A DNA stretch of 64,000 nt from Dehalococcoidia bacterium UBA2991 (GTDB taxonomy: Bacteria > Chloroflexota > Dehalococcoidia > Tepidiformales > Tepidiformaceae): NCBI GenBank assembly GCA_002346645.1, contig DEAD01000008.1, positions 151,363-215,362 on the forward strand, read 5' to 3'. Positions within the stretch are counted from its first letter, which is position 1; every line of letters begins with the position of its first letter. Under the pieces are notes generated by a model. The model searched no databases. It was not told the DNA's origin and saw only the letters and a list, made by a program, of their open reading frames with translations. Of the stretch, positions 1 through 8,300 are shown piece after piece. A program made the translations under genes and the position numbers.

Positions 1-2
1 TC

Positions 3-101
3 TCAATCGCAGCCATGGTGCTGACCACGAACTGCCTAGTCACGGAGAAGAAGGAGCCTGCAGCAGCAGCTGCAGCCGCCCCACCGGCTCCAATGTACTA
101 G
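3..101 (+). CDS. groL: Chaperonin GroEL, 3' end only
   Basis: Open frame entering from the left edge and ending at the TAG at 99-101. The last 32 residues include the GroEL-typical end SIAAMVLTT, then a charged EKKEP linker and an Ala/Pro-rich tail ending in PAPMY. GroEL is the 60-kDa cytosolic folding chamber. Its apical and ATP-binding parts lie outside the window. The tail is Ala/Pro-rich instead of the common GGM repeat, which occurs in some non-proteobacterial GroELs. A strong hairpin terminator follows at 151-185. Identification rests on a short but characteristic C-terminus. Confidence 0.8.
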   Translation, partial: SIAAMVLTTNCLVTEKKEPAAAAAAAPPAPMY

Positions 102-117
102 GCTCAAACCACCCGAG

Positions 118-135
118 CCTGCCGGTTACGGCAGG
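118..135 (+). other. Hairpin downstream of groL
   Basis: A perfect 7-bp stem (CCTGCCG / CGGCAGG) with a GTTA tetraloop lies 16 nt after the groL stop. It has no T-tract, so it may be a 3'-end stabilising or weak terminator hairpin that works with the stronger one just downstream. Confidence 0.5.
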
Positions 136-150
136 CGAACAGGGAACTTC

Positions 151-185
151 AACAAGGGGGCCTGGCGAAAGCCGGCCCCCTTGTT
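151..185 (+). terminator. Intrinsic terminator after groL
   Basis: A 12-bp perfect stem (AACAAGGGGGCC and its complement) encloses a small GGC-GAAA-GCC hairpin with a GNRA tetraloop. The descending arm ends in TTGTTT. It lies between groL and the gene at 207 and is the clearest Rho-independent-like terminator in the window. Because the stem is symmetrical it could also act on the other strand. Confidence 0.75.
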
Positions 186-206
186 TCAACTCCAGGGGTA
201 TCACTC

Positions 207-653
207 ATGGCCCACTCGGAGAATGGTCTGCAGATTGACCTCGACCAGCTCCGCGAGCAAATGGAACAAGCAGAACTGATCGTGATCGGATTCCCCACCT
301 TTCCAGAGCGCCTGCTACTTGATGCTCGTAGCTCCCCTTCTGAGGGGCCCCTTGTTGCGGTAGTGGCACCGGTTTCGAGCGTGCAGGAGAGGTACGCCTG
401 GTTAGGGAAGCACCGCAGCTCCTTCGGAATGCCAGACGACTTCATATTCGCCATGTGGCCACATTCCATCGCACTGATTCGCGACCACGACGTGCTAGAA
501 CCAATGGGTGCCCGTATGGCAGCAGTTTCAAACGAGGCAGACCTAGCAATGTCCCGAGCAGTGGCAAGGCTGGAAGTGTTGGAACGCCGTGCGATCAGAG
601 AGGCTGTCCTGGGGGGAGGCGCATGGGAAACCCTTTGGCCGGAGGAAGATTAA
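207..653 (+). CDS. Hypothetical protein (148 aa)
   Basis: I do not recognise a family. The protein is soluble, has no signal peptide or membrane segment, and contains no cysteine. An acidic N-terminus is followed by a short hydrophobic strand (LIVIGFPTFPERLL), another (PLVAVVAPV), and a C-terminal helix rich in Arg/Glu ending WETLWPEED. An AGGGG element about 8 nt before the ATG could serve as ribosome-binding site. The gene stands between the groL terminator and the convergent moaA, whose stop is 10 bp away, so it is probably monocistronic. Coding is supported by codon periodicity and an end that fits tightly against moaA; function is unknown. Confidence 0.6.
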   Translation: MAHSENGLQIDLDQLREQMEQAELIVIGFPTFPERLLLDARSSPSEGPLVAVVAPVSSVQERYAWLGKHRSSFGMPDDFIFAMWPHSIALIRDHDVLEPMGARMAAVSNEADLAMSRAVARLEVLERRAIREAVLGGGAWETLWPEED

Positions 654-662
654 ACGACCGGG

Positions 663-1670
663 CTAACCTCCGATATGAGACATCTCCACGCGGTTAAGAT
701 CGGTAGTAGCCTCGGTTCGTAGGTCGGAATATCGATCTTCCCGAATGCCCCAAAGCCGAGCGATGGCGTCTCCTAGTTCATCGTCTTTCGCACCGCTTCG
801 GAGAAGAGCACGCAGATCAAAACCATTTGTGCCAAATAGACAGGTATAGAGCTCACCCTCAGGAGAAAGACGAGCTCGGGTACAGTCACCGCAAAATGGC
901 TGCGTGATGGAGGTGATCACCCCGATCTCGCCACCTCCATCCTGATAACGGTAGCGTTGCGCCACCTCACCTCGATAATTCGCTTGAATTGGTTCCAGGG
1001 GCAGAACCTGGTGGATACGTTCGACAATCTCTGCGGCAGGCACAACATGATCGAGTACCCAACCATTCGTTGTTCCCACATCCATGTACTCGATAAAGCG
1101 CACAATGACGTCCGTGCCATGAAAGTAACGGGCAAGTTCGACAATAGTATGGTCATTGAGTCCACGCTTAACCACAGCGTTTACCTTGATAGGCCATAGA
1201 CCCGCTTCCCGAGCAGAGTCAATACCAGCCAGGACAACATCAACTCCAACATTGACATCATTCATTGCGCGGAAGACAGCATCATCAAGGGAATCCAGAC
1301 TAATGGTGACCCGCTTCAGTCCTGCATCATGTAGGGGTCCCGCCTGCGCGGGTAGAAGCGCTCCATTTGTAGTAAGCGTGAGATCTTGGAGCCCATCAAG
1401 CGTAGCTAGTTGTTCGATTAACAGAGGTAAATCGCGGCGGACAAGGGGTTCCCCACCAGTGATGCGGACCTTCTCAATACCTTGGGCAACAAAGACTCGC
1501 GCAAGCCGAACAATCTCTTCGTAGGTAAGAAGCTCCTCGCGTTCAAGGAACTGAAAGGAGGGACCAAAGACCTCCTTCGGCATGCAATAGACACAACGAA
1601 AGTTGCAGCGATCCGTAACGGAAATACGGAGATCGCGTAGAGGTCGCCCCAAGGTGTCCTGCACTGCCAT
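663..1670 (-). CDS. moaA: GTP 3',8-cyclase MoaA
   Basis: Radical SAM enzyme for the first step of molybdenum cofactor synthesis; with MoaC it converts GTP to cyclic pyranopterin monophosphate. The N-terminus has the CxxxCxxC motif binding the SAM [4Fe-4S] cluster (C22, C26, C29; RCNFRCVYC). The C-terminal half has the second-cluster cysteines (FCGDCTRARLS...LYTCLF). The chain ends in IGG, matching the conserved C-terminal GG tail needed for activity. At 335 aa it is a normal full-length MoaA. No other moa genes are adjacent. A TAAACT hexamer ends 7 nt before the ATG, so the transcript may be leaderless. The presence of Moco implies molybdoenzymes elsewhere in the genome. Confidence 0.96.
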   Translation of the reverse strand: MAVQDTLGRPLRDLRISVTDRCNFRCVYCMPKEVFGPSFQFLEREELLTYEEIVRLARVFVAQGIEKVRITGGEPLVRRDLPLLIEQLATLDGLQDLTLTTNGALLPAQAGPLHDAGLKRVTISLDSLDDAVFRAMNDVNVGVDVVLAGIDSAREAGLWPIKVNAVVKRGLNDHTIVELARYFHGTDVIVRFIEYMDVGTTNGWVLDHVVPAAEIVERIHQVLPLEPIQANYRGEVAQRYRYQDGGGEIGVITSITQPFCGDCTRARLSPEGELYTCLFGTNGFDLRALLRSGAKDDELGDAIARLWGIREDRYSDLRTEATTDLNRVEMSHIGG

Positions 1671-1677
1671 AGGAGAT

Positions 1678-1683
1678 AGTTTA
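1678..1683 (-). promoter_or_regulatory. Candidate -10 box, moaA
   Basis: TAAACT on the minus strand, 7 nt before the moaA ATG. This is the spacing expected if transcription begins at or next to the start codon. I see no convincing -35. Confidence 0.35.
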
Positions 1684-1730
1684 ACGGTCCATCCGTTTCG
1701 ATGTGCTGACCTCAGCCGAACGCCTGATTG

Positions 1731-2195
1731 TTAATCGCCTACGGCGACCGGCTGGGAAATATCAGTAAATCGCCGCAACAGCTCATCATGCTTAGCAAGA
1801 CGTTCAGCCAATTGGACCCTCATCTTTTCCATCTTCTGAACCTTCTGATCTAAAAGGGCAATCTGGCGCAAAGTTACCTCACGGGCTATGCGGACTTTCT
1901 TGGCCTTTTCCTCAGCCTCATCATCGTTGTTCCATTTGGCACGGATCTGCATACGGACATCTTCCGCTTCAAGCATCTCCTTGATATCTGCAAGGGAGAA
2001 GCCCAGCAGCTCCTTGAGCTCCTTAACCCGCTCGATGCGCTCCATGTCTCCAGGCGAGTACAGGCGGAAACCACCAACCATTCGGGTAGGGGGTGGCAGA
2101 AGCCCCCGCTCCTCGTAGTAACGAAGAGTCCGCTGGGTTAGCTCCGCCAGTTCAGCGGCTTCCCCAATCTGGAGATATCCGTCATCCCTTTCCAT
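1731..2195 (-). CDS. MerR-family transcriptional regulator
   Basis: Winged-helix regulator of 154 aa from the chosen start. Residues from about 8 show the MerR N-terminal signature: LQIGEAAELAELTQRTLRYYEERGLLPPPTR, then GFRLYS and helix ERIERVKELKELLGFSLADIKEML. The C-terminal third is a charged coiled-coil (dimerisation) with KARK-like stretches. No cysteine pattern typical of metal sensors is visible, so the ligand is unknown. The frame is open further upstream to 2282, but a TTGACG-N16-TAGACT promoter lies inside that extension, which favours the ATG at 2195. It is transcribed toward moaA with about 60 bp between them, so the two may be co-transcribed, but a direct role in moaA control is only a guess. 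Confidence 0.85.
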   Translation of the reverse strand: MERDDGYLQIGEAAELAELTQRTLRYYEERGLLPPPTRMVGGFRLYSPGDMERIERVKELKELLGFSLADIKEMLEAEDVRMQIRAKWNNDDEAEEKAKKVRIAREVTLRQIALLDQKVQKMEKMRVQLAERLAKHDELLRRFTDISQPVAVGD

Positions 2196-2205
2196 TTCGG
2201 GTCGT

Positions 2206-2233
2206 AGTCTAGCGATCGAAAACCCGCCGTCAA
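2206..2233 (-). promoter_or_regulatory. Sigma70-type promoter of the MerR gene
   Basis: TTGACG (2233-2228) and TAGACT (2211-2206) are separated by 16 bp, and the -10 ends 10 nt before the ATG at 2195. It gives a very short leader and decides the start codon. Confidence 0.55.
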
Positions 2234-2467
2234 CGCAGATTATTGACCGTTGTTTCCTTTTTCTTGGGTTGCGCAAGACCATAAGGTGAATAAAGCCGTG
2301 AAAGGTCCGTTAACGAAAGGACGAGGACACCCAAAAATGGTTGCCTGCAATACGCATGGGGCGCTAGCCTCTCTTGGTCGCTCCGGAAGGTTCGCGACAC
2401 CACAGTTTTTCATCGACGAATAACCGTCCAGGGGTGTCCGTGCGCCTCCGGAAGGGAGCGCGCGCTC

Positions 2468-3787
2468 GTGCCAAGCAAGAGACCCCAGACTCCTCGCCTG
2501 CTGGAACGCACCTGGCAGGCAGTGCTAGGTCGACTTGAGCTCGAGGTAAACCGTGCGAACTTCGAAACCTGGCTGGTAGGAACTGTTGCCCATTCACTTC
2601 ACGACGGCGAACTACTGGTGGAGGCTCGTTCAGCTTTCCGAGCCGACTGGCTAAACGAAAACCTCGTGCCAACGGTAGAGCGTTGTCTAGGAGCAATCGA
2701 AGGCGAACAGCTGTCTGTTCGATTCGTGGCACAGGGAGCTGCATTGGTCGAGAAGCCAACCTCCTTAATAGTTGAGAAGAACATTGGAGAGGACCCACTC
2801 CACGTTTTAGGGCAGGTGAATCGATCTTTCACATTTGCACGCTACTTTCGATCACAAGGCAGTGGCCTTGCACTTGCGAGTTGCCTAGGCCTCTTAGACA
2901 AGGAAGAACCAGCGATTAGCCCAGTCGTGGTGTATGGGCCTCCAGGGATGGGAAAGACTCACCTTCTTCATGCCCTGGCAGCAAAGGCACATACTGAAGG
3001 AAGACGAGTGGCCTGCCTGAGCGGCGAAGAATTCACCACACGCTACCAACGAGCGCTTCGAGGAGGCACTATCGAAGCGTTCCAAGATTCCGTACGGGGA
3101 GTGCAACTTCTCATCGTTGACGACCTGCAGGATCTAGTAGGGAAGACCGGAACATTAAGAGAATTGACTCATACCCTTGACGCAGTCACCCACGCAGGGG
3201 GAGCCGCAGCCCTCGGAAGCGAGCTGCACCCAAGACAGCTCGGACTCCCAGAACGCCTTTGCTCCAGACTCGAGGCCGGAATCGTGGCTAGGGTGGATCC
3301 ATTCGCTGTAACCGAGCGACGAGCTTTTGTGAACCAGCATCTGGCGGAACTGCGAATAGGACTACCAGCCTGGTGCCTAGAACAATTGGCAAGCGTAACG
3401 GGCTCTGTACGGGCGATCCTTGCAGGAGTACACGCGGCAGTGGGACTCCAGAAGCAAGGCTTACTAAACGAAATGAGTCTAGGAACCGAACTGGGAGCTC
3501 TCTTGTTGCAGAGTGAAGAAAAGGAGACCGTGAAAGCAATCATCGAGCGAATAGCCACACATTTTGCAATAGAGACCTCTGAGGTGGCTGGACGAAGCCG
3601 GGCGGCTAAACAAACCCGCGCTCGAGCTGTCGTAGTGGCAGCCCTACAGAAGCGAGGCAACAGCTACGGCGAAATCGGCTCCTACCTAGGGGGACGGAGT
3701 CGAAGCACAATCAAGGGGCTAGCCGAGAGAGGTTGGACTTTAGGTAAGAACGACCCTGCAATCGCGACCTTATTGCAAGCGGTCTAG
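2468..3787 (+). CDS. dnaA: DnaA-like replication initiator (divergent)
   Basis: AAA+ initiator architecture of 439 aa with a GTG start. Domain I (10-85) has the typical W..VLGRLELEVNRANFETWL. After a short linker come Walker A GPPGMGKT (157-164) and Walker B LLIVDDLQ (214-221), then a box VII SRLEAGI arginine-finger-like motif and a sensor-2 SVRAI. The C-terminal domain IV helix-turn-helix reads YGEIGSYLGGRSRSTIKGLAERG. In canonical DnaA the recognition helix is GGRDHTTV; here D, H and the first T are replaced (residues about 408-415), so DNA specificity may differ. dnaN is not adjacent and I see no cluster of TTATCCACA boxes in the 185-bp upstream gap. It could be the sole, diverged DnaA or a paralogue. 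Its stop overlaps that of the convergent gene. Confidence 0.85.
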   Translation: MPSKRPQTPRLLERTWQAVLGRLELEVNRANFETWLVGTVAHSLHDGELLVEARSAFRADWLNENLVPTVERCLGAIEGEQLSVRFVAQGAALVEKPTSLIVEKNIGEDPLHVLGQVNRSFTFARYFRSQGSGLALASCLGLLDKEEPAISPVVVYGPPGMGKTHLLHALAAKAHTEGRRVACLSGEEFTTRYQRALRGGTIEAFQDSVRGVQLLIVDDLQDLVGKTGTLRELTHTLDAVTHAGGAAALGSELHPRQLGLPERLCSRLEAGIVARVDPFAVTERRAFVNQHLAELRIGLPAWCLEQLASVTGSVRAILAGVHAAVGLQKQGLLNEMSLGTELGALLLQSEEKETVKAIIERIATHFAIETSEVAGRSRAAKQTRARAVVVAALQKRGNSYGEIGSYLGGRSRSTIKGLAERGWTLGKNDPAIATLLQAV

Positions 3788-4116
3788 CTGCCCTTACCCA
3801 GAAACGCAACGGCAGCCTCCACTCCGGCAATCCCGAAGCCAGCAACCACGCCCGTGGCAGCTACAGCAACGGGTGAATTGCCTGCGCCATCCCATCCCTC
3901 CAACTTGACTTGGATTACCTTTCCAGGAACACGGGAAGCTGCTTTGACCAACTCTTTACTTTCCTCCAAACCTTCTACACAAAGCACAACGTGACCAGCA
4001 ACAGAACAGAGAGCCGCGACAACCTCAGCAGTAGTCCGACAAGGACACAACTCCGCGCCATTAGGGAGTGACTGTACCTCTATTCCCGAGGGCAGGATTA
4101 CGAGGATGCCAACCAT
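3784..4116 (-). CDS. Hypothetical protein (110 aa)
   Basis: No family recognised. It opens with a short hydrophobic strand (GILVILPSGIEV), carries a CPC motif at about residue 24-26, and ends in a Gly/Ala/Val-rich segment (VAVAATGVVAGFGIAGVEAAVAFLG) that could be a membrane helix or a buried helix. The ATG overlaps the stop of the upstream CoA-transferase gene (TGATG), so it is the last gene of that operon and probably translationally coupled. Its own stop overlaps the dnaA stop by 4 nt. Confidence 0.6.
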   Translation of the reverse strand: MVGILVILPSGIEVQSLPNGAELCPCRTTAEVVAALCSVAGHVVLCVEGLEESKELVKAASRVPGKVIQVKLEGWDGAGNSPVAVAATGVVAGFGIAGVEAAVAFLGKGS

Positions 4117-6515
4117 CAGAGACTTGGTCCGGCAACGTACTGGGGAAAGTCGTTAGTAGCCCCTACCGTGTAGAGCGTCTCAATCTCAGCATCGCTCATG
4201 CCAAGTAGCTCTACAAAGACCTCTCGATTGTGCTGCGCAAAAAGGGGAGCCGGCCGGGCAATCTTCCCCGGTGTTTTCTCAAAACGCCAAGGGAACCCAG
4301 GAGAGAGATGGGTCCCTGCAACCGGATGACGCACTTTTTCGAAATATCCGCGGTCATTGAGATGGTTATCACTTACAACCATCCAATTAGGCATAACTGG
4401 CGCTGCAGGCACATTGACTTGCTGAAGAGCAGAAGCAGCAGCAGGCATCGTTTGCTGGAGCGACCATTCCGTTATGGCCCTGTCAATCTCCCGACAGGCA
4501 GCCCGCCGCCCGTCGACAGTCGATAGACCTGGGTCAGAAGCGAGTTCGGGGCGACCGATAACGGTCGCTAACGCAGCAAAATCACGCTCATCCCTAACAG
4601 TAAGAGCAAGCCAGTTATCCTCACCAGCACAGGGATACACCCCTTGGGGTGCATGGACTAGGGAAGCATTGCCAATCGGTTCTGGAGCTTTACCGGTAAC
4701 AGAATATGTCAGTAATTCCTGGGAAAAGTAAGGAAGGACAGCCTCAAACAGCGACATGTCGATCCAGCGCCCACGGCTCGTTGCGCGACGACCATGAAGG
4801 GCTGCGAGCATAGCCACAGCCCCAAGGTTCCCAGTGACTGGGTCTGCGTAGTAGCTACCAGTACCGAAAAACTCATCAGAGTGGTAACCGAGCACACTGG
4901 CTAGGCCACTCATCGCTTCGATATTGCTGCCATAAGCAGAATAGTTACGCTCTGGGCCAGTAGCTCCAAAGCCCGCCATGGAGCACATCACCAAATTGGG
5001 ATTGACCTTCCTGAGGGCTTCGTAGTCAATGCCCAGATGTTTCATGACGCGGGCGGCATTGTTTTCGATGAGCCCGTCCGCGTGCTTCACCAGATCTAGG
5101 AAAACAGAGTGCCCCTCGTCAGTAGCAAGGTTTAGACAGATCGTTCGTTTGTTTCGGTTGAGCTTATTGAAGTAGCCAGCTCGGTGGTAATGATCCGGCC
5201 AAATGTCTGCAGGCACCCATGCAAGGGTTCGCGTAGCGGGCTTGGTGTGAAGTTCCACTTTGATCACATCGGCTCCGAGATCAGCAAAATGCCGCCCCGC
5301 AATAGGACCTGCCCAATTGGCAGTCACTTCGATAAAACGCAGGCCATTAAGGGGGCCGTCCCCGGTCGCCTCGGAGATGGGAGACAACACCGTATCGGCG
5401 TTTACCCAGTCAAAGTTGTCCTTAAGGACAACAGAGGTGTGTTCCCCCAAGGCAGGGGCTGAACTGAGAGATTTGAAAGGGGCGCTTCCGAGGTTCCAAG
5501 GTAATCCCGGGGCAAGAATCTTTCGATCGCCAACAACAATGGTGTCAAACCAGTCGCGCTCAGCCAGCTGTTGGCTAGAAGCCACATCCTCCATGGTGTT
5601 GACAGGAGTAACAGCAATTCGCAGCTCTTGGGCAGCATGGTAGATCTCATTCTTTGTGCGTGTCTTGGTCCACTCCGCGAAGGCCTCCAACACCTCGCTA
5701 AATCGCTCTGTCCAGACAAGAGGTTGCTGCAACGACTCGTCCTCGAGTAGATCAAAACGCTCGATCAGGACGAAGAGATTGGGATAGGGAGCAAGGTTGA
5801 AGAGGAAGACGAAACCATCCGCACAGGGGACAAAAATACTACCCGTCCGGCTCTGTACGACTCCCTGGTGGGTCCAGATAGTCGTTAGCCAAGCATGATC
5901 GTTGAGAATAGCCTCCTGATGCGAAACCTCAATTCGCTGACCTAAGCCACCTTGACGGACATGCCAAAGCCCAGCAAGGCCTCCAACTGCAGCGTGTGTT
6001 CCTGCATGGAAGGCAACCTGGTGTCCAGGAAGCGCCAGCGGTTCACGTTCAGGATCTCCCCCGAAGTAGTGGTAGCCTCCAGTGGCATATTCGGTAAATG
6101 AGGTAGCCTGCCAATCTTCCCTTTCTCCACTACGTCCGTAGGGAGAGAGCGAAAGAACTACAGCATGCTCGTTAGCAAGAGCCAGGCGCTCCTCAAGCAT
6201 ATCTGCGGCTCGTCCCCGCTCACTATGAATCACAATGTCGGCATGGACCGCAAGCTGCTCGATACGAGGGTCTTCCAGGGGCAACGTTACGCTCAACTTA
6301 CCCACTGCCAGCCAGTTAAAGAATGCACTCCTACCATCAATAAGGGGTAGTTCAGTACGCGCGGGGTCACCCGTTGCAGGCTCTACCTTAACCACCTGTG
6401 CCCCAAGATCTGCCAGGAGTCGGGCACAGTAGGGACCAGCAACGCCTGTGGCCAGCTCAAGCACAACTACATCCTGAAGGGGCAGTAGTGGAGAACCAGA
6501 AGCGTTTTCAGTCAC
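4116..6515 (-). CDS. CaiB/BaiF family III CoA-transferase, tandem double-domain
   Basis: A 799-aa protein made of two family III CoA-transferase units (about 10-385 and 395-799). These enzymes move CoA between carboxylic acids. Family signatures occur twice: LELATGVAGPYCARLLADLGAQVVKVE in the first half and FIEVTANWAGPIAGRHFADLGADVIKVE in the second. The second half keeps the FNKLNRNKRTICLNL and RWIDMSLFEA motifs. The first half reads NWLAVGKLSVTL and RIEVSHQEA at the equivalent places, suggesting one well-conserved and one diverged active site (inference). The usual single-domain length is about 400 aa. It sits in an operon with a crotonase and an SDR-like protein, pointing to activation and breakdown of an organic acid. 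The substrate cannot be named from sequence. Confidence 0.9.
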   Translation of the reverse strand: MTENASGSPLLPLQDVVVLELATGVAGPYCARLLADLGAQVVKVEPATGDPARTELPLIDGRSAFFNWLAVGKLSVTLPLEDPRIEQLAVHADIVIHSERGRAADMLEERLALANEHAVVLSLSPYGRSGEREDWQATSFTEYATGGYHYFGGDPEREPLALPGHQVAFHAGTHAAVGGLAGLWHVRQGGLGQRIEVSHQEAILNDHAWLTTIWTHQGVVQSRTGSIFVPCADGFVFLFNLAPYPNLFVLIERFDLLEDESLQQPLVWTERFSEVLEAFAEWTKTRTKNEIYHAAQELRIAVTPVNTMEDVASSQQLAERDWFDTIVVGDRKILAPGLPWNLGSAPFKSLSSAPALGEHTSVVLKDNFDWVNADTVLSPISEATGDGPLNGLRFIEVTANWAGPIAGRHFADLGADVIKVELHTKPATRTLAWVPADIWPDHYHRAGYFNKLNRNKRTICLNLATDEGHSVFLDLVKHADGLIENNAARVMKHLGIDYEALRKVNPNLVMCSMAGFGATGPERNYSAYGSNIEAMSGLASVLGYHSDEFFGTGSYYADPVTGNLGAVAMLAALHGRRATSRGRWIDMSLFEAVLPYFSQELLTYSVTGKAPEPIGNASLVHAPQGVYPCAGEDNWLALTVRDERDFAALATVIGRPELASDPGLSTVDGRRAACREIDRAITEWSLQQTMPAAASALQQVNVPAAPVMPNWMVVSDNHLNDRGYFEKVRHPVAGTHLSPGFPWRFEKTPGKIARPAPLFAQHNREVFVELLGMSDAEIETLYTVGATNDFPQYVAGPSL

Positions 6516-7108
6516 GACACTTCCTCTGCCGAGAGCACAGTAAAGACCCGGGATGCGGCCTCCTCTGGGCCAGGAGCATCACGCCCTACAACTTTAATGC
6601 GGGGCCCTCCTGCTCCAAGATGAGCAGACAGAGCAGCGTTAAGAGCCTTCTCGTCAGCAGGATCACGCTCTGGTGCGACGAAGATGACGACACCCACACC
6701 CTGTTGACGCATTAGTTGGCCAAAAGCCTGAGCTGCAAGAAGCGGCGTGCGATGTCTTCCCGCAAAAGCACGCTTTTCCTCCACTGGAGAGTCCGAGCTG
6801 GGAGTAGGAAGAGAAGAGATCACAACAAGGCAGTTACAGGGCCCAAGCTCACCCCAAGTTTTCTGCGCGAAGTCCCCCATCTGATCGGGATCAGAAGCTT
6901 CAATTACGTCAGCAAAGTGTTCACGACCAACAGCCCAAACTTCATTTGCAATGGAGTTCACAGCAAATTCCTGCTGAGGAAGGGAATTGAAGGTGGCGAG
7001 TGCGACAGAGGCCCCTGCCTCGGCAACAGTCACCGCCACAGCTCGGTGGTAGTCATCGCCCCCACCAATAGCAGCGATAACTTTCCCAGCTAGTACGTCA
7101 TCGGGCAT
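6512..7108 (-). CDS. SDR-fold protein, degenerate
   Basis: 198 aa from the ATG at 7108 (MPDDVLAGKVIAAIGGG). The N-terminus resembles a Rossmann nucleotide-binding strand-turn-helix (GKVIAAIGGGDDYHRAVAVTVAEAGASVALAT), but the TGxxxGIG loop is altered. I cannot find the catalytic YxxxK; the corresponding region reads GRHRTPLLAAQAFGQ. It may therefore be a non-catalytic or unusual member of the short-chain dehydrogenase family. The frame extends upstream to 7198, but that part would overlap the preceding gene, so the later ATG is chosen. The stop overlaps the start of the CoA-transferase gene by 4 nt, so translational coupling is likely. Confidence 0.65.
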   Translation of the reverse strand: MPDDVLAGKVIAAIGGGDDYHRAVAVTVAEAGASVALATFNSLPQQEFAVNSIANEVWAVGREHFADVIEASDPDQMGDFAQKTWGELGPCNCLVVISSLPTPSSDSPVEEKRAFAGRHRTPLLAAQAFGQLMRQQGVGVVIFVAPERDPADEKALNAALSAHLGAGGPRIKVVGRDAPGPEEAASRVFTVLSAEEVS

Positions 7109-7116
7109 AGAGTTAC

Positions 7117-7344
7117 CTACCGGAGAGCGATGAGGACCGTGGGTAGGATCATCCCCATCAACAGCATTAGTGCGATACCGATACCAATCGTGTTCCAATC
7201 GCGAGAGCGGTTGTTACCTGAGTAGTACTTTTGCTCCCAAGTGCCGTCTAAGAGATCACGATCACGTTCGTCAGGACCGAGGACACTTCTATCATCCTCT
7301 GCCGCGCTGTCGTCATGTTCCTCGATCAAGTCGGTTTCGCCCAT
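7117..7344 (-). CDS. Small C-terminally anchored membrane protein (75 aa)
   Basis: The first 50 residues are strongly charged (many D, E, R). They are followed by one predicted transmembrane helix (about 52-73: IGIGIALMLLMGMILPTVLIAL) ending in a single Arg. No family is recognised. It lies between the crotonase and the SDR-like gene on the same strand with 40-bp and 8-bp gaps, so it is part of the operon. It could tether operon enzymes to the membrane or assist a transporter, but this is speculation. Confidence 0.6.
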   Translation of the reverse strand: MGETDLIEEHDDSAAEDDRSVLGPDERDRDLLDGTWEQKYYSGNNRSRDWNTIGIGIALMLLMGMILPTVLIALR

Positions 7345-7384
7345 CGCCCCATGCTAATCAAAGGAGGCGCTGTGGTCGTGGCTA

Positions 7385-8281
7385 CTATTCCCGCTCCTGA
7401 ACAAAAAAACCCTGCTCATTACGAATCTCAGGACGGTCAACAAGGGCCCGCTGATCACCAAACTTATTGTCTCGCCACTGCAAAGCAGCCTTCAGGCCAT
7501 CCTGGCGGGAGCGTGCACCAAATTCGGAGGCGCTAGGGGCAAGGTGCGCACGAGCGTCATTCTCTGTAGCAATTCGCTGCAGGGTACGAGCGCCCATTAT
7601 CTCAAGTCCAATATTGATGATCCGCTTGTTTGCCGACAAAAGCTCCGTATCGATCATCGCAAGACGGTCGGCCAAACCTTCAACTTCCTGCTCCAGCAGA
7701 TCAAGGGGAACAGCCTTCAGAACAAGTCCAATCTTCGCCGCATCCGCACCGGTAACGAAGTCCCCTGAGAGCATCAGCCGCTTCGCCCACTGAGGGCCTA
7801 CGTTATAGAGCCACATATTGTTTGGAAGGGCACCCTGAGCACGGGCTGGTGGGAATCCAATCAGAGTGTCATCAGCGGCGATGATCATGTCGCAAAGGAG
7901 AGCAACATCGGTTCCACCAGCCACACAATAGCCATGAATCTGAGCAATTACTGGCTTATGCATATCGAAGATAGCCATGCGGAGGCGCTGACTTTGCTCC
8001 ATACGCCAGGCATCATCATCGAAAGTCCGACCATCTCGGGAATGATCGTCAAGATCGCGCGGAGCCGGATTGCGCGGAGTGAGGTCATAGCCAGCACTGA
8101 AGGCGCGTCCCGCTCCGCGGAGGATGACTGTATGTACGCGGTTATCGTTGTCAGCTTCCCAAAGCGCCTGATTGAGCTCCTCTTGGAGCTGTATCGAAAG
8201 AGCATTGAGCTTTTCAGGCCGGTTGAGGGTAATACGGGCTCTGCCTCGCTCAACTTCGTAGATGATAGTTTCGTAGTCCAT
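7385..8281 (-). CDS. Enoyl-CoA hydratase/isomerase (crotonase) family
   Basis: 298-aa crotonase-fold enzyme. Core signatures are RITLNRPEKLNALS near the N-terminus, the first oxyanion-hole segment GAGRAFSAGYDL, and the second (QIHGYCVAGGTDVALLCDMIIAADD). The length is slightly above the 260-aa norm, with an extra segment at about 75-95 (PRNPAPRDLDDHSRDGR), as in the crotonase at 20306. Substrate unknown. First gene of a five-gene operon; an AGGAGG box sits 6 nt before the ATG. A perfect 17-bp palindrome lies about 20 bp upstream, so the operon is probably ligand-controlled. Confidence 0.9.
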   Translation of the reverse strand: MDYETIIYEVERGRARITLNRPEKLNALSIQLQEELNQALWEADNDNRVHTVILRGAGRAFSAGYDLTPRNPAPRDLDDHSRDGRTFDDDAWRMEQSQRLRMAIFDMHKPVIAQIHGYCVAGGTDVALLCDMIIAADDTLIGFPPARAQGALPNNMWLYNVGPQWAKRLMLSGDFVTGADAAKIGLVLKAVPLDLLEQEVEGLADRLAMIDTELLSANKRIINIGLEIMGARTLQRIATENDARAHLAPSASEFGARSRQDGLKAALQWRDNKFGDQRALVDRPEIRNEQGFFVQERE

Positions 8282-8300
8282 GCCAAACCTCCTGGAGCTT

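Noticed and set aside
2283..2467. Replication origin upstream of dnaA
   Set aside because: No TTATCCACA-like cluster or AT-rich unwinding element is visible; dnaN is not adjacent.
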